Below the pieces are notes generated by a model that worked only from the letters and a program-made list of their open reading frames with translations, did not search any database and had not been told where the DNA came from. Below, one piece after another: positions 7,032 through 13,493 of a stretch of DNA of 26,719 nt. Numbering within the stretch: position 1 is the stretch's first letter; every line of letters starts with the position of its first letter. The stretch lies in IMG/VR virus record IMGVR_UViG_3300042549_000923, positions 1 through 26,719 of that record. One strand, written 5' to 3'. The position numbers and the translations under genes are program-made. Origin of the DNA: a virus.

Positions 7032-7418
7032 ATGAACATCTCTGTACTTATCCACATCTGGGAAGCTGCTAAGGCACTGGAAAAGCAGGCCGTAGCAGAC
7101 CGCCGTGATGCTGAAGACAAAATGGTCAAGGCATTGTCAATTGCCAAGGACTTAGACGGCACCAAGAACTTTATGTTTAATCAATATAAAGTTTCTGTTG
7201 TTGGCCGCATTGACCGCAAAGTTGACTCTGACAAGGTTCAGGAACTGGCGACAGAACATGGCCTTGAGGAACACCTTTCAAGTCTGTTTCGTTGGAAGCC
7301 AGAGATTAATTCTTCTGTCTGGTCATCAACCAGCGAAGAGATCACCAAATTGCTGTTACCCGCAATAACGTCCAAGCCTGGACGCCCTTCTTTTACTATT
7401 ACTTTACAGGACAAATAA
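7032..7418 (+). CDS. Hypothetical conserved phage early protein
   Basis: The 128-residue protein begins with a charged helix (IHIWEAAKALEKQAVADRRDAEDKMVKAL) and continues with a beta-rich part (GTKNFMFNQYKVSVVGRIDRKVDSDKVQEL) and a C-terminal W.PEINSSVW segment. This combination is familiar from small proteins encoded beside DUF669/SSB genes in phages, where they are thought to act in replication or recombination, but no activity is known. The start has only a weak ribosome-binding site; it begins two bases after the previous stop, so coupling is likely. A TTATCCACA word at 7048-7056 falls within its first codons. Confidence 0.75.
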   Translation: MNISVLIHIWEAAKALEKQAVADRRDAEDKMVKALSIAKDLDGTKNFMFNQYKVSVVGRIDRKVDSDKVQELATEHGLEEHLSSLFRWKPEINSSVWSSTSEEITKLLLPAITSKPGRPSFTITLQDK

Positions 7419-7420
7419 TC

Positions 7421-7945
7421 ATGGCATTTCTCGACCAATCTTTTTCTTTAGATGAACTTCCCGTTGCAACAACTAACAACTTTGAACCGTTGCCTGCCGG
7501 CTGGTACACAGCGACCATTAACAAAGCTGAAGTAAAAAATACCAAGAGTGGAACCGGCCAATACATTGCCATTCGTTATGACATCACTGGCCCAACTCAT
7601 CAGGGTCGTGTGGTGTTCGGCAACCTGAACATTAAGAACGATAACGTCAAAGCTGCTGAGATCGGACGCCAGCAGTTGGGTGAAGTCATGCGTGCTATTG
7701 GACTGACTCGTGTGACTGACACTGACCAATTGATTGGTGGGCAACTGTCCATCAAACTGGCTGTTAAGAATGACGCGCAATATGGTGATAGCAATGAACT
7801 TAAAGGCTTTAAAGCATCCGGTTCTGCTCCTGCTTTCCGTGCTGCTGAAAGTAGTGCAGTTCCTTTGCCCCACTTTTTGGCATCTTCTCCACCAGCTTCA
7901 CCTGGCGCAGCTTCCAAAGCATCACCACCTTGGGGAAAAAAATGA
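7421..7945 (+). CDS. DUF669 family, SSB-like protein
   Basis: The 174-residue protein has the DUF669 pattern: FEPLPAGWYTATINKAEVKNTKSGTGQYIAIRYDITGPTHQGRVVFGNLNIKNDN, then AEIGRQQLGEVMRAIGLTRVTDTDQLIGGQLSIKLAVK, followed by a low-complexity Ala/Ser/Pro tail ending SPPWGKK. Family members are OB-fold-like and are considered phage single-strand DNA-binding or recombination accessory proteins. The flexible tail is SSB-like in layout but lacks the acidic tip of bacterial SSB. It lies in the same operon as the Sak4-like ATPase, a common functional pairing. Confidence 0.88.
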   Translation: MAFLDQSFSLDELPVATTNNFEPLPAGWYTATINKAEVKNTKSGTGQYIAIRYDITGPTHQGRVVFGNLNIKNDNVKAAEIGRQQLGEVMRAIGLTRVTDTDQLIGGQLSIKLAVKNDAQYGDSNELKGFKASGSAPAFRAAESSAVPLPHFLASSPPASPGAASKASPPWGKK

Positions 7946-8244
7946 GCTACGCTGATTACGAGATGCGTATTGTCCAATGGGCGGAAGCTCGGCAGATTAT
8001 CCCCAATAGCACACCAGAAGTTCAATTGCTTAAAGCAATTAGTGAGATGGGTGAACTGGCTAATGCCACCATTAAAGGTAATCGCTTAGATGTCATGGAT
8101 GGCGTTGGTGATGTCATGGTGTGCCTGATCAATTATTGCGCTTTGCAAGACATTAACTTGGTGGACTGCATGGAACTGGCATACAGCCAGATCAAAGACC
8201 GTAAGGGCACATTGCTGCCCAACGGCGTGTTTGTCAAAGAGTAA
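7942..8244 (+). CDS. MazG-like NTP pyrophosphohydrolase
   Basis: The 100-residue all-alpha NTP pyrophosphatase has the metal-binding signature EMGELANATIKGNRLDVMDGVGDVMV: Glu at 35 and 38, Asp at about 53 and 57. Enzymes of this group hydrolyse (d)NTPs to monophosphates, cleaning the nucleotide pool or lowering ppGpp; the phage substrate is not predictable from sequence. Starting at ATG 7942 gives the usual ATGA overlap with the preceding stop; an in-frame ATG at 7930 would add four residues. Confidence 0.85.
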   Translation: MSYADYEMRIVQWAEARQIIPNSTPEVQLLKAISEMGELANATIKGNRLDVMDGVGDVMVCLINYCALQDINLVDCMELAYSQIKDRKGTLLPNGVFVKE

Positions 8245-8251
8245 TTGAATC

Positions 8252-8333
8252 GGGGGGAAAGCGGATGCTGTGAACGATCGCGGAACTCGGTACGGTGAGT
8301 TCGGACAACGGCGCAGACGCAGCGAGTACCCCC
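8252..8333 (+). ncRNA. Candidate structured RNA / leader element
   Basis: The 106-base gap between the MazG-like and nuclease genes is strongly structured. GGGGG (within 8252-8257) can pair with CCCCC (8329-8333); inside it GCTGTG (8267-8272) can pair with CGCAGC (8318-8323) using one G-U; and GAACTC (8283-8288) pairs perfectly with GAGTTC (8297-8302) over an 8-base loop. The nested arrangement fits a multi-stem RNA. The region is open in the nuclease frame from a GTG at 8270, but that extension (with a run of four Arg) does not look like coding sequence. It could be a cis-regulatory leader or a small RNA. No Rfam family was identified. Confidence 0.45.
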
Positions 8334-8350
8334 ACCTAATTGGTAAAAAT

Positions 8351-9376
8351 ATGCAAATTCCAGAATCAAACCAAACTATTGCGGCACTGATTGATGCCGC
8401 ACATGAGGCGCGTCAAGAAAAACCTCGGGCACACCTTGGTGCTTCTTTGCTGGGCCACGGTTGTGACCGCTGGTTATGGTTGTCGTTTCGCTGGGCTGTG
8501 CAGGAGAAGTTCAAGGGACGCATCCTGCGATTGTTTCGCCGTGGTCACATGGAAGAGTCAACCATTGTGTCTGACTTGAGAGCAGCCAACATTGATATTC
8601 GCCAGGTAAACAATGAACAAGCGCGTGTTGATTTTGGTTCGCATGTGTCTGGATCGCTTGACGGAATCATTGAGAAAGGTGTGCCGGGTGCCACCAAGAC
8701 TCGCCATGTGGCTGAATTCAAAACGCATTCCAAAAAATCGTTTGATGATTTGGTAAAAAAAGGCGTGGAAAAGTCCAAGCCAATGCACTATGTCCAGATG
8801 CAAGTGTACATGCGTGGCACAACTTTGGATCGTGCGTTATATGTTGCTATCTGCAAGGATGATGACCGCATTTACACAGAGCGTGTCGAATACGTGCCAG
8901 AGGTTGCCATCAAAGCAATTGAGCGCGGCCATCGCATTGCATTGTCAGACCGTATGCCTGAGCCAATGAGTGCAGACCCGACATGGTACGAGTGTTTGTA
9001 TTGCCCAGGTCACGACATGTGCTTTGAGTCAAAGACCACCAAGCATGTGAACTGCCGTACCTGTGCCCACGCCACGCCATTGTCTGACTCAACTTGGCAT
9101 TGCGCTAAATGGGACGATGTGATACCAGTGGACGCCCAGCACAATGGTTGCGACCACCATGTGATCCACCCAGACTTAGTTCCATGGCAACGTATGGAAG
9201 GTCCAGACCAATGGACTGCGCGTTACAAGATCAAAGACAAAGAAGTCAACAACGGTGAGCCATCGTTCGATGTTTACGGCAGCAAGGAATTGATTGCCAA
9301 TCCAGCAGCCTGCACCAGTGGTGATCCATTTATGGCCGAGATGCGTAAAGACTTTGGTGGAAGGATCGTTGGGTGA
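8351..9376 (+). CDS. Cas4/RecB-like PD-(D/E)XK nuclease with Fe-S and zinc-type cysteines
   Basis: The 341-residue protein has the PD-(D/E)XK core HVSGSLDGII (Asp104), HVAEFKTHS (Glu122-x-Lys124) and YVQMQVYM (Gln149/151). Cys38 (HGCDRW) and the C-terminal trio Cys215-x2-Cys218-x5-Cys224 reproduce the Cas4/AddB-type [4Fe-4S] ligand layout. A second cysteine/histidine set follows (CRTC at 235/238, Cys251, Cys267, His269/270) and looks like a zinc ribbon. Such enzymes trim DNA ends during phage recombination or replication. I choose ATG 8351 because homologous-looking sequence begins there; the Shine-Dalgarno is weak and a structured element lies directly upstream. An upstream GTG (8270) is less likely. 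Confidence 0.88.
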   Translation: MQIPESNQTIAALIDAAHEARQEKPRAHLGASLLGHGCDRWLWLSFRWAVQEKFKGRILRLFRRGHMEESTIVSDLRAANIDIRQVNNEQARVDFGSHVSGSLDGIIEKGVPGATKTRHVAEFKTHSKKSFDDLVKKGVEKSKPMHYVQMQVYMRGTTLDRALYVAICKDDDRIYTERVEYVPEVAIKAIERGHRIALSDRMPEPMSADPTWYECLYCPGHDMCFESKTTKHVNCRTCAHATPLSDSTWHCAKWDDVIPVDAQHNGCDHHVIHPDLVPWQRMEGPDQWTARYKIKDKEVNNGEPSFDVYGSKELIANPAACTSGDPFMAEMRKDFGGRIVG

Positions 9377-10188
9377 AACATGAAACAAAAACTATGCATC
9401 TCTTTGCCGGTATCGGAGGTGGCTTGCTTGCCGACCTCATTCTTGGCCACAGACCAATTGTCGCTGTTGAGTGGGATAAATATGCCTGCAAAGTCTTGCG
9501 AGAACGAGCAACAGACGGATGGTTTCCCGGATTGCATGTGTGGGAAGGGGACGTTCGATTGTTTGATCCATCCGAGTACACAGGAATCGTGGATTGCATC
9601 CATGCAGGATTCCCTTGCCAAGACATTAGTGTCGCTGGAAAGCAGGCAGGCGTATCTGAGGGAACCCGATCAGGTCTTTACCGCGAAATCCTGCGCATCG
9701 CTGGCGTGGTACGACCAAAGCAGTTGTTCTTGGAGAACGTATCAGCAATCCTTTCTAACGGACTCGGAACCGTACTCGGAGACTTGGCCTCGCTGGGGTA
9801 TGACACAAGGTGGCTCTGCATACGCGCATCCGATGTCGGAGCGCCGCATCACAGAGACAGATGGTTTTTACTTGCCAACGCCAACGGTAACAACGGGCGC
9901 ACAAGTTGCATGGGACAAGACGCCGGGGCAGACAGGGGGAACGAGTTTGGCGGGATGGGTGAAATACTGGCCGACACCGACAGCGCACAACGCCAAAGAT
10001 CAGAACTCGCCAAGCGAAGCGAAAAGGAATACGCCAACACTAGCTGCCCAAGTTGGTGGGAAGTTGAACCCAGATTGGGTCGGGTGGCTGATGGGATTTC
10101 CCATCGCGTGGGCCAACTCAAAGGTTACGGAAACGCGCAAGTCCCACTTCAAGCCGCAACCGCCTACCGATTGCTTGGAGGACTTTAA
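9373..10188 (+). CDS. dcm-like: DNA cytosine-5 methyltransferase
   Basis: The 271-residue enzyme contains the ordered C5-methyltransferase motifs: I LFAGIGGGLLADL, IV GFPCQDIS with the catalytic Cys, VI FLENVSAIL, VIII HHRDRWFLLAN, and IX/X EPRLGRVADGI...GYGNAQVP. It transfers a methyl group from S-adenosylmethionine to cytosine in a short target, probably protecting phage DNA from host restriction. The target-recognition stretch between VIII and IX is short and hydrophilic. The GTG start at 9373 overlaps the preceding stop and has AAGGA seven bases upstream; ATG 9394 is the alternative. Unusually, the whole gene is also open in another frame that carries a different recognisable protein family. 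Confidence 0.92.
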   Translation: MKHETKTMHLFAGIGGGLLADLILGHRPIVAVEWDKYACKVLRERATDGWFPGLHVWEGDVRLFDPSEYTGIVDCIHAGFPCQDISVAGKQAGVSEGTRSGLYREILRIAGVVRPKQLFLENVSAILSNGLGTVLGDLASLGYDTRWLCIRASDVGAPHHRDRWFLLANANGNNGRTSCMGQDAGADRGNEFGGMGEILADTDSAQRQRSELAKRSEKEYANTSCPSWWEVEPRLGRVADGISHRVGQLKGYGNAQVPLQAATAYRLLGGL

Positions 10189-10198
10189 TGCTCCGTGA
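9380..10198 (+). CDS. Second-frame overlapping protein (WPTPTA / WxxWLMGFP family)
   Basis: This frame is open for 272 codons inside the methyltransferase gene. It is not random. It contains DCMCGKGTFDCLIHPST, SMQDSLAKTL, SCASLAWYDQSSCSWRTYQQS, SETWPRWGMTQGG, LPTPTV, YWPTPTAHNAKDQ, RNTPTLAAQVGGKLNPDW and WLMGFPIAWA, which are the signature phrases of a phage/prophage protein family of unknown function that I recall both alone and near C5 methyltransferase genes. The translation start is uncertain: ATG 9380 has a poorly spaced ribosome-binding site; ATG 9482, 9536 and 9602 are alternatives. It ends eleven bases into the helicase gene. Either dual coding is real or the family partly reflects overprinting. 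The open frame and motifs are seen; expression is not shown. Confidence 0.55.
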   Translation: MKQKLCISLPVSEVACLPTSFLATDQLSLLSGINMPAKSCENEQQTDGFPDCMCGKGTFDCLIHPSTQESWIASMQDSLAKTLVSLESRQAYLREPDQVFTAKSCASLAWYDQSSCSWRTYQQSFLTDSEPYSETWPRWGMTQGGSAYAHPMSERRITETDGFYLPTPTVTTGAQVAWDKTPGQTGGTSLAGWVKYWPTPTAHNAKDQNSPSEAKRNTPTLAAQVGGKLNPDWVGWLMGFPIAWANSKVTETRKSHFKPQPPTDCLEDFNAP

Positions 10199-11771
10199 CT
10201 ACCAACAGAAGGCCATAGACGACCTCTACAAGTGGTTTTCTAATGGCAACCAAGGCAATCCCTGCATGGTGCTTCCAACCGGGTCTGGCAAGAGCCATAT
10301 CGTGGCAGCACTGTGCAAGGATGCATTACAGAACTGGCCTGAAACCCAGATTCTCATGCTTACGCATTCCAAGGAATTGATTGAGCAAAACGCTGAGAAG
10401 ATGCGCCAGCATTGGCCTGGTGCGCCGATGGGCATTTACTCAGCCAGCTTGGGCAAACGACAGCTTGGTGAACCGATTACCTTTGCCGGTATCCAGTCGG
10501 TAAGCAAGAAAGCACAACAAATCGGCCACATCGATCTGTGCATCATTGACGAATGTCACCTGGTGTCCCACAAGGACGAGGGTGGATACCGCAAGCTGCT
10601 CAAAGACCTGTTAGAGATCAATCCAGAGATGCGCGTGATTGGCCTGACGGCCACGCCATTTCGTCTTGGTCATGGTTACATCACTGACAAGCCTGCGCTG
10701 TTTGATTCGTTGTTGTACTCGGTTGGCATTGAGGAGTTGCTGTTTAAAGGGCACCTTGCGCCATTAAAAAGCAAATTTACCAAAGTCAAGTTGGATACAT
10801 CAGGCGTCCACAAGCGTGGCGGTGAGTTTATTGAGTCAGAGTTGCAGGCGGCAGTAGACAACGACGATCAGAACCAGTCTGTCGTGCGCGAGGTGATTTC
10901 TTTGGCCGGTGATCGCAAGGCATGGTTGTTCTTTTGCACTGGCGTTGACCATGCCCAGCACATTGCTGAAACTTTGCGTAGTCAAGGCATTGCAGCCGAC
11001 TGCGTGACTGGCGAGACACCAAAGAAAGAACGTGCCCAGATGTTGGCCGACTTCAAGTCTGGCAAGTTGCGTGCGCTGACTAACGCCAACGTGTTAACCA
11101 CCGGTTTTGACTACCCGGACATCGACTTGATTGCCATGCTGCGTCCAACGATGTCGCCAAGCCTGTACGTGCAGATGGCTGGTCGTGGCTTGCGCCCCAA
11201 GTCGCACACCGACCACTGCCTGGTGCTGGACTTTGCCGGCGTGGTATCAACGCATGGCCCCATCACCAACGTGCAGCCCCCAAAGAAAAATAACGAGGGC
11301 AACGGCGAGGCACCGATCAAGGTCTGCGATAACTGCCAAGAAATCTGCGCCATCTCTGTCAAGGTGTGCCCGGCTTGCGGTATGCCATTTCCTGCGTCAG
11401 AACCGGCAAAGCTGGCGCTGCGTCACGATGACATTATGGGATTGCAAGGCACCGACCTAGAAGTTACCGCATGGAGTTGGCGTGTTCACACCAGTCGCAC
11501 CAGTGGCAATGAGATGTTGGCGGTAACCTACTATGGTGGCCTGAGTGATGTCCCCATCACTGAATACCTAGTGGTGCTGAACCAGGGCTATGCCGGTGAC
11601 AAGGCACAGCAAATGCTGATTGCACTTGCCACCAAATCACAAGCGAGTCTGATGGGTGCAAACTCGTTGTTCTTGATGGTTGAGGCTATGAATAAATCAG
11701 TGCCACCAAGTAGCATTGAGTTTAAGAAAGACGGCAAATTTTTTAGAGTAATTAACCGGAGTTGGAAATGA
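10188..11771 (+). CDS. SF2 DNA/RNA helicase (DEAD/DEAH, RAD25/UvsW-like)
   Basis: The 527-residue helicase has motif I LPTGSGKS (29-36), II DECH (121-124), III TATP (154-157), and VI QMAGRGLRP (329-337). A short zinc ribbon follows (CDNCQEIC at 380-387, CPAC at 394-397), then about 120 residues without a recognised domain. Phage enzymes of this type remodel branched DNA or R-loops during replication and recombination. GGAGGA lies five bases before the ATG, and the start overlaps the methyltransferase stop (TAATG). Its neighbours (nucleases, methyltransferase, Sak4-like ATPase) place it in the early DNA-processing operon. Confidence 0.93.
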   Translation: MLRDYQQKAIDDLYKWFSNGNQGNPCMVLPTGSGKSHIVAALCKDALQNWPETQILMLTHSKELIEQNAEKMRQHWPGAPMGIYSASLGKRQLGEPITFAGIQSVSKKAQQIGHIDLCIIDECHLVSHKDEGGYRKLLKDLLEINPEMRVIGLTATPFRLGHGYITDKPALFDSLLYSVGIEELLFKGHLAPLKSKFTKVKLDTSGVHKRGGEFIESELQAAVDNDDQNQSVVREVISLAGDRKAWLFFCTGVDHAQHIAETLRSQGIAADCVTGETPKKERAQMLADFKSGKLRALTNANVLTTGFDYPDIDLIAMLRPTMSPSLYVQMAGRGLRPKSHTDHCLVLDFAGVVSTHGPITNVQPPKKNNEGNGEAPIKVCDNCQEICAISVKVCPACGMPFPASEPAKLALRHDDIMGLQGTDLEVTAWSWRVHTSRTSGNEMLAVTYYGGLSDVPITEYLVVLNQGYAGDKAQQMLIALATKSQASLMGANSLFLMVEAMNKSVPPSSIEFKKDGKFFRVINRSWK

Positions 11772-12121
11772 CAGAAAAAATACCATCAGAGCATTACGAA
11801 CAAGCCGTGCTTGTAAGTTGGTTCAGACGAAGTTATGCAGGTGTGCGTATCTTCGCAATACCGAATGGCGGGGCCAGAAGCATCACTACAGCCGCTGCGC
11901 TGAAGGTGGAAGGGGTGAGTGCTGGTGTACCTGATCTATGCGTCCCAGCTTGGGGCATGTGGATAGAGATGAAGCGCGTGAAAGGTGGCGTGGTCAGCAA
12001 GGAACAGAAGGACTGGATTGAATACTTAGAAAGTGTTGGGCAGTGTGTTATAGTGGGAAAAGGTGCGGAACACGCAAAGATTCAAATCAAGGAACACCAT
12101 GAAAAACGAAATCAAGAATAA
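11768..12121 (+). CDS. VRR-NUC domain nuclease
   Basis: The 117-residue protein is a stand-alone VRR-NUC domain of the PD-(D/E)XK superfamily: IPNGGARSITTAAALKVEGVSAGVPDLCVP (Asp56), WIEMKRVKGG (Glu67-x-Lys69), SKEQKDWIEYLESVG (Gln80) and CVIVG. Related proteins cleave branched or flapped DNA, including Holliday-junction-like structures. ATG 11768 overlaps the helicase stop (ATGA) and has GGAG six bases upstream; a TTG at 11762 would add two residues. Helicase and structure-specific nuclease in one operon suggest joint processing of recombination intermediates. Confidence 0.92.
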   Translation: MTEKIPSEHYEQAVLVSWFRRSYAGVRIFAIPNGGARSITTAAALKVEGVSAGVPDLCVPAWGMWIEMKRVKGGVVSKEQKDWIEYLESVGQCVIVGKGAEHAKIQIKEHHEKRNQE

Positions 12122-12251
12122 ATTTGTCACCTTACGACTGCCAGAAAGCGTAATGTCTGCATTGCGCCAGCAAGCAGCCGCTGAAGCCAGAACTTTGCAG
12201 GGTCAAATCTTGTATTGCTTGCAACAAGCGTTGCCAAAGAAGGTAAACTGA
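12099..12251 (+). CDS. Ribbon-helix-helix (Arc-like) DNA-binding protein
   Basis: The 50-residue protein has the layout of an Arc/MetJ-type ribbon-helix-helix regulator: a short strand FVTLRLPESV, then helix MSALRQQAAAEAR and helix LQGQILYCLQQAL. Such proteins bind DNA as dimers through paired N-terminal strands. AAGGA lies about six bases before the ATG. The gene overlaps the end of the VRR-NUC gene by 23 bases and is the last gene before a strong terminator, so it may regulate the operon end or the following promoter. Confidence 0.82.
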   Translation: MKNEIKNKFVTLRLPESVMSALRQQAAAEARTLQGQILYCLQQALPKKVN

Positions 12252-12276
12252 AGCCGCAGTTGCTTCTCCCTTCAAC

Positions 12277-12304
12277 AGACCGTCCATGTGACGGTCTTTT
12301 TTTT
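12277..12304 (+). terminator. Rho-independent terminator of the early operon
   Basis: AGACCGTC (12277-12284), loop CATGT, GACGGTCT (12290-12297), with T from 12297 to 12304. It closes the operon that starts at 5949. Confidence 0.92.
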
Positions 12305-12326
12305 CACTAATTTGTGAAGATTCGTG

Positions 12327-12353
12327 TTGCAACGTGTTTATCTGTGGTACATT
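12327..12353 (+). promoter_or_regulatory. Candidate promoter for the second plus-strand operon
   Basis: TTGCAA (12327-12332), a short 15-base spacer and TACATT (12348-12353) preceded by TG at 12345-12346 (extended -10). It lies between the terminator and the first gene of the next block, exactly where a promoter is needed. Confidence 0.4.
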
Positions 12354-12384
12354 AATTCATCGCAACAACAAATTGGAGAACGAA

Positions 12385-12591
12385 ATGACACGATTTACAG
12401 AGAAAACAGTTCGTACAGATGGTCAATGGTTAAAAATCAGCCGCGACAACACCAAACGCACATTCACTTTTGCCCGTGGCTACGCAGGCCAGTACACAGC
12501 CAACGAAATTGAAACTTTGTCTTTCAAATGGATTGCCAACTGGACGGAAGCACTTGCCCGTGCCAACAACACTTTGGCAGATTACCGTTAA
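12385..12591 (+). CDS. Hypothetical small protein
   Basis: The 68-residue protein is not recognised. It contains RTDGQWLKISRDNTKRTFTFARGYAGQYTANEIETLSFKWIANWTEALARAN, basic and Trp/Thr-rich, with no membrane segment. GGAGA precedes the ATG by six or seven bases, which fixes this start against an in-frame ATG at 12334. It is the first gene after the internal terminator and candidate promoter. Confidence 0.72.
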   Translation: MTRFTEKTVRTDGQWLKISRDNTKRTFTFARGYAGQYTANEIETLSFKWIANWTEALARANNTLADYR

Positions 12592-12603
12592 AAGGAAAAA
12601 ACC

Positions 12604-12807
12604 ATGATGCACCCCATCGAAACCCTAACCTTTGACCTGCTCCAGGGCAAGTGCCCAACAGCAAGTCAGATCGCCAACCTGTGCTACGCGCTTCATTTTG
12701 CAATGGTAAATGCAAATACAGAAGAAATGACCTGGCTTGAAGTGTCCTTTGAGGACATGGGTGATCACATGATCAAAGCCATTAAAAACTCAACAACAGA
12801 AGAATAA
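12604..12807 (+). CDS. Hypothetical small protein
   Basis: The 67-residue acidic, helical protein (ETLTFDLLQGKCPTASQIANLCYALHFAMV; LEVSFEDMGDHMIKAI) is not recognised. AAAGGA lies seven bases before two consecutive ATG codons. It is the second gene of the small-gene operon. Confidence 0.72.
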   Translation: MMHPIETLTFDLLQGKCPTASQIANLCYALHFAMVNANTEEMTWLEVSFEDMGDHMIKAIKNSTTEE

Positions 12808-12809
12808 TC

Positions 12810-12944
12810 ATGCGCGAACACTACACACCACCCGCACATCACCGCATTGGAAAACGCGCCCAGGCAATGGCCGACTACCTCACCGCCTTGGCTGTTGGCC
12901 TGGCTTTAACCATCTTGGCCTTGGCCTACTTTGATATTTTTTAA
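12810..12944 (+). CDS. Small single-pass membrane protein
   Basis: The 44-residue protein has a polar, His/Arg-rich start (MREHYTPPAHHRIGKRAQAM) and a single hydrophobic helix, YLTALAVGLALTILALAYF (about 23-41), ending two or three residues later. The positive N-terminus predicts it faces the cytoplasm. It begins two bases after the preceding stop. Function unknown; inner-membrane micro-proteins in phage early regions can act on host processes, which is inference. Confidence 0.65.
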   Translation: MREHYTPPAHHRIGKRAQAMADYLTALAVGLALTILALAYFDIF

Positions 12945-12952
12945 GGACTGAA

Positions 12953-13108
12953 ATGAAAACCAATATGCTAGTACGAGCGCGTCAGCACTTCAACTGTGCT
13001 GATCGCCAGATCAATCGCCACAACCAACGTGCTTGGGTACGATCCATCCGTTTCCTAGGCGACAAGTGGCTGCTGGCCGCACCTATTGCCAAACGGAGCG
13101 CGACATGA
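12953..13108 (+). CDS. Small basic hypothetical protein
   Basis: The 51-residue, strongly basic protein (LVRARQHFNCADRQINRHNQRAWVRSIRFLGDKWLL) could bind nucleic acid, but no motif is evident. TTAAGGACTGAA before the ATG is a good ribosome-binding site, and the stop overlaps the next start (ATGA), which supports translation. Confidence 0.65.
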   Translation: MKTNMLVRARQHFNCADRQINRHNQRAWVRSIRFLGDKWLLAAPIAKRSAT

Positions 13109-13347
13109 GAATCAATGCCAAATCCGAAACACACACCCTGCCAGTGCAGTCCGACAAAGCCAATAAGCGCACACACGGCACTGAGGGGTACACACCGCGT
13201 ATCAAGCGAGCGAACGAAGCTATGCCGCCCTCTAACCACCTGTGGAGTCGTGATACGTATCGGACGGGTGACGGTGAAGTTCGCGGGGCTATGCGTCCCG
13301 GCTCTGAGGATGCCATGAAGCTGCCAAGCAGGGGGTACTCGACATGA
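13105..13347 (+). CDS. Small hypothetical phage protein
   Basis: The 80-residue, basic, Pro/Gly-rich protein has no predicted globular domain. Its C-terminal part, LWSRDTYRTGDGEVRGAMRPGSEDAMKLPSRGYST, recalls short phage proteins that end in RPGxxDAxxxPSRG-like motifs, a resemblance from memory only. Both ends use ATGA overlaps with neighbouring genes, strongly suggesting translational coupling and favouring the ATG at 13105 over an in-frame ATG at 13033. Confidence 0.65.
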   Translation: MRINAKSETHTLPVQSDKANKRTHGTEGYTPRIKRANEAMPPSNHLWSRDTYRTGDGEVRGAMRPGSEDAMKLPSRGYST

Positions 13348-13493
13348 AAAACACATTGGAAGAAATCATGCTGTGGGCCGTGGCAATCCTTGGCGTTATT
13401 TTGGCAGTAGGCATGGTCTCATTTGTTTGCGGCACATTGTTTGGTTTTGCTACCCTAATAGCTAGGGCAGCGTTTCATTTGTGGGGTGTGTGA
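13344..13493 (+). CDS. Small hydrophobic membrane protein
   Basis: The 49-residue protein has a short acidic start (MKNTLEEIM) and then a nearly continuous hydrophobic region, WAVAILGVILAVGMVSFVCGTLFGFATLIA (about 11-40), enough for one long or two short membrane helices. It overlaps its neighbours at both ends (ATGA and TGATG). Unknown function; it is far from the lysis genes, so a holin role is not assumed. Confidence 0.65.
   Translation: MKNTLEEIMLWAVAILGVILAVGMVSFVCGTLFGFATLIARAAFHLWGV

Noticed and set aside
7048-7056. Another exact TTATCCACA box
   Set aside because: Isolated, inside coding sequence and far from AT-rich DNA or other boxes; probably chance.
7600-8025. 141-codon minus-strand frame opposite the DUF669 and MazG-like genes
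   Set aside because: Shadow of two well-supported plus-strand genes; no motif.
8252-8336. A tRNA or tRNA-like gene
   Set aside because: Terminal G/C stems and length are suggestive, but there is no T-arm GGTTC consensus, no anticodon arm of the right geometry, and stems nest rather than form a cloverleaf.
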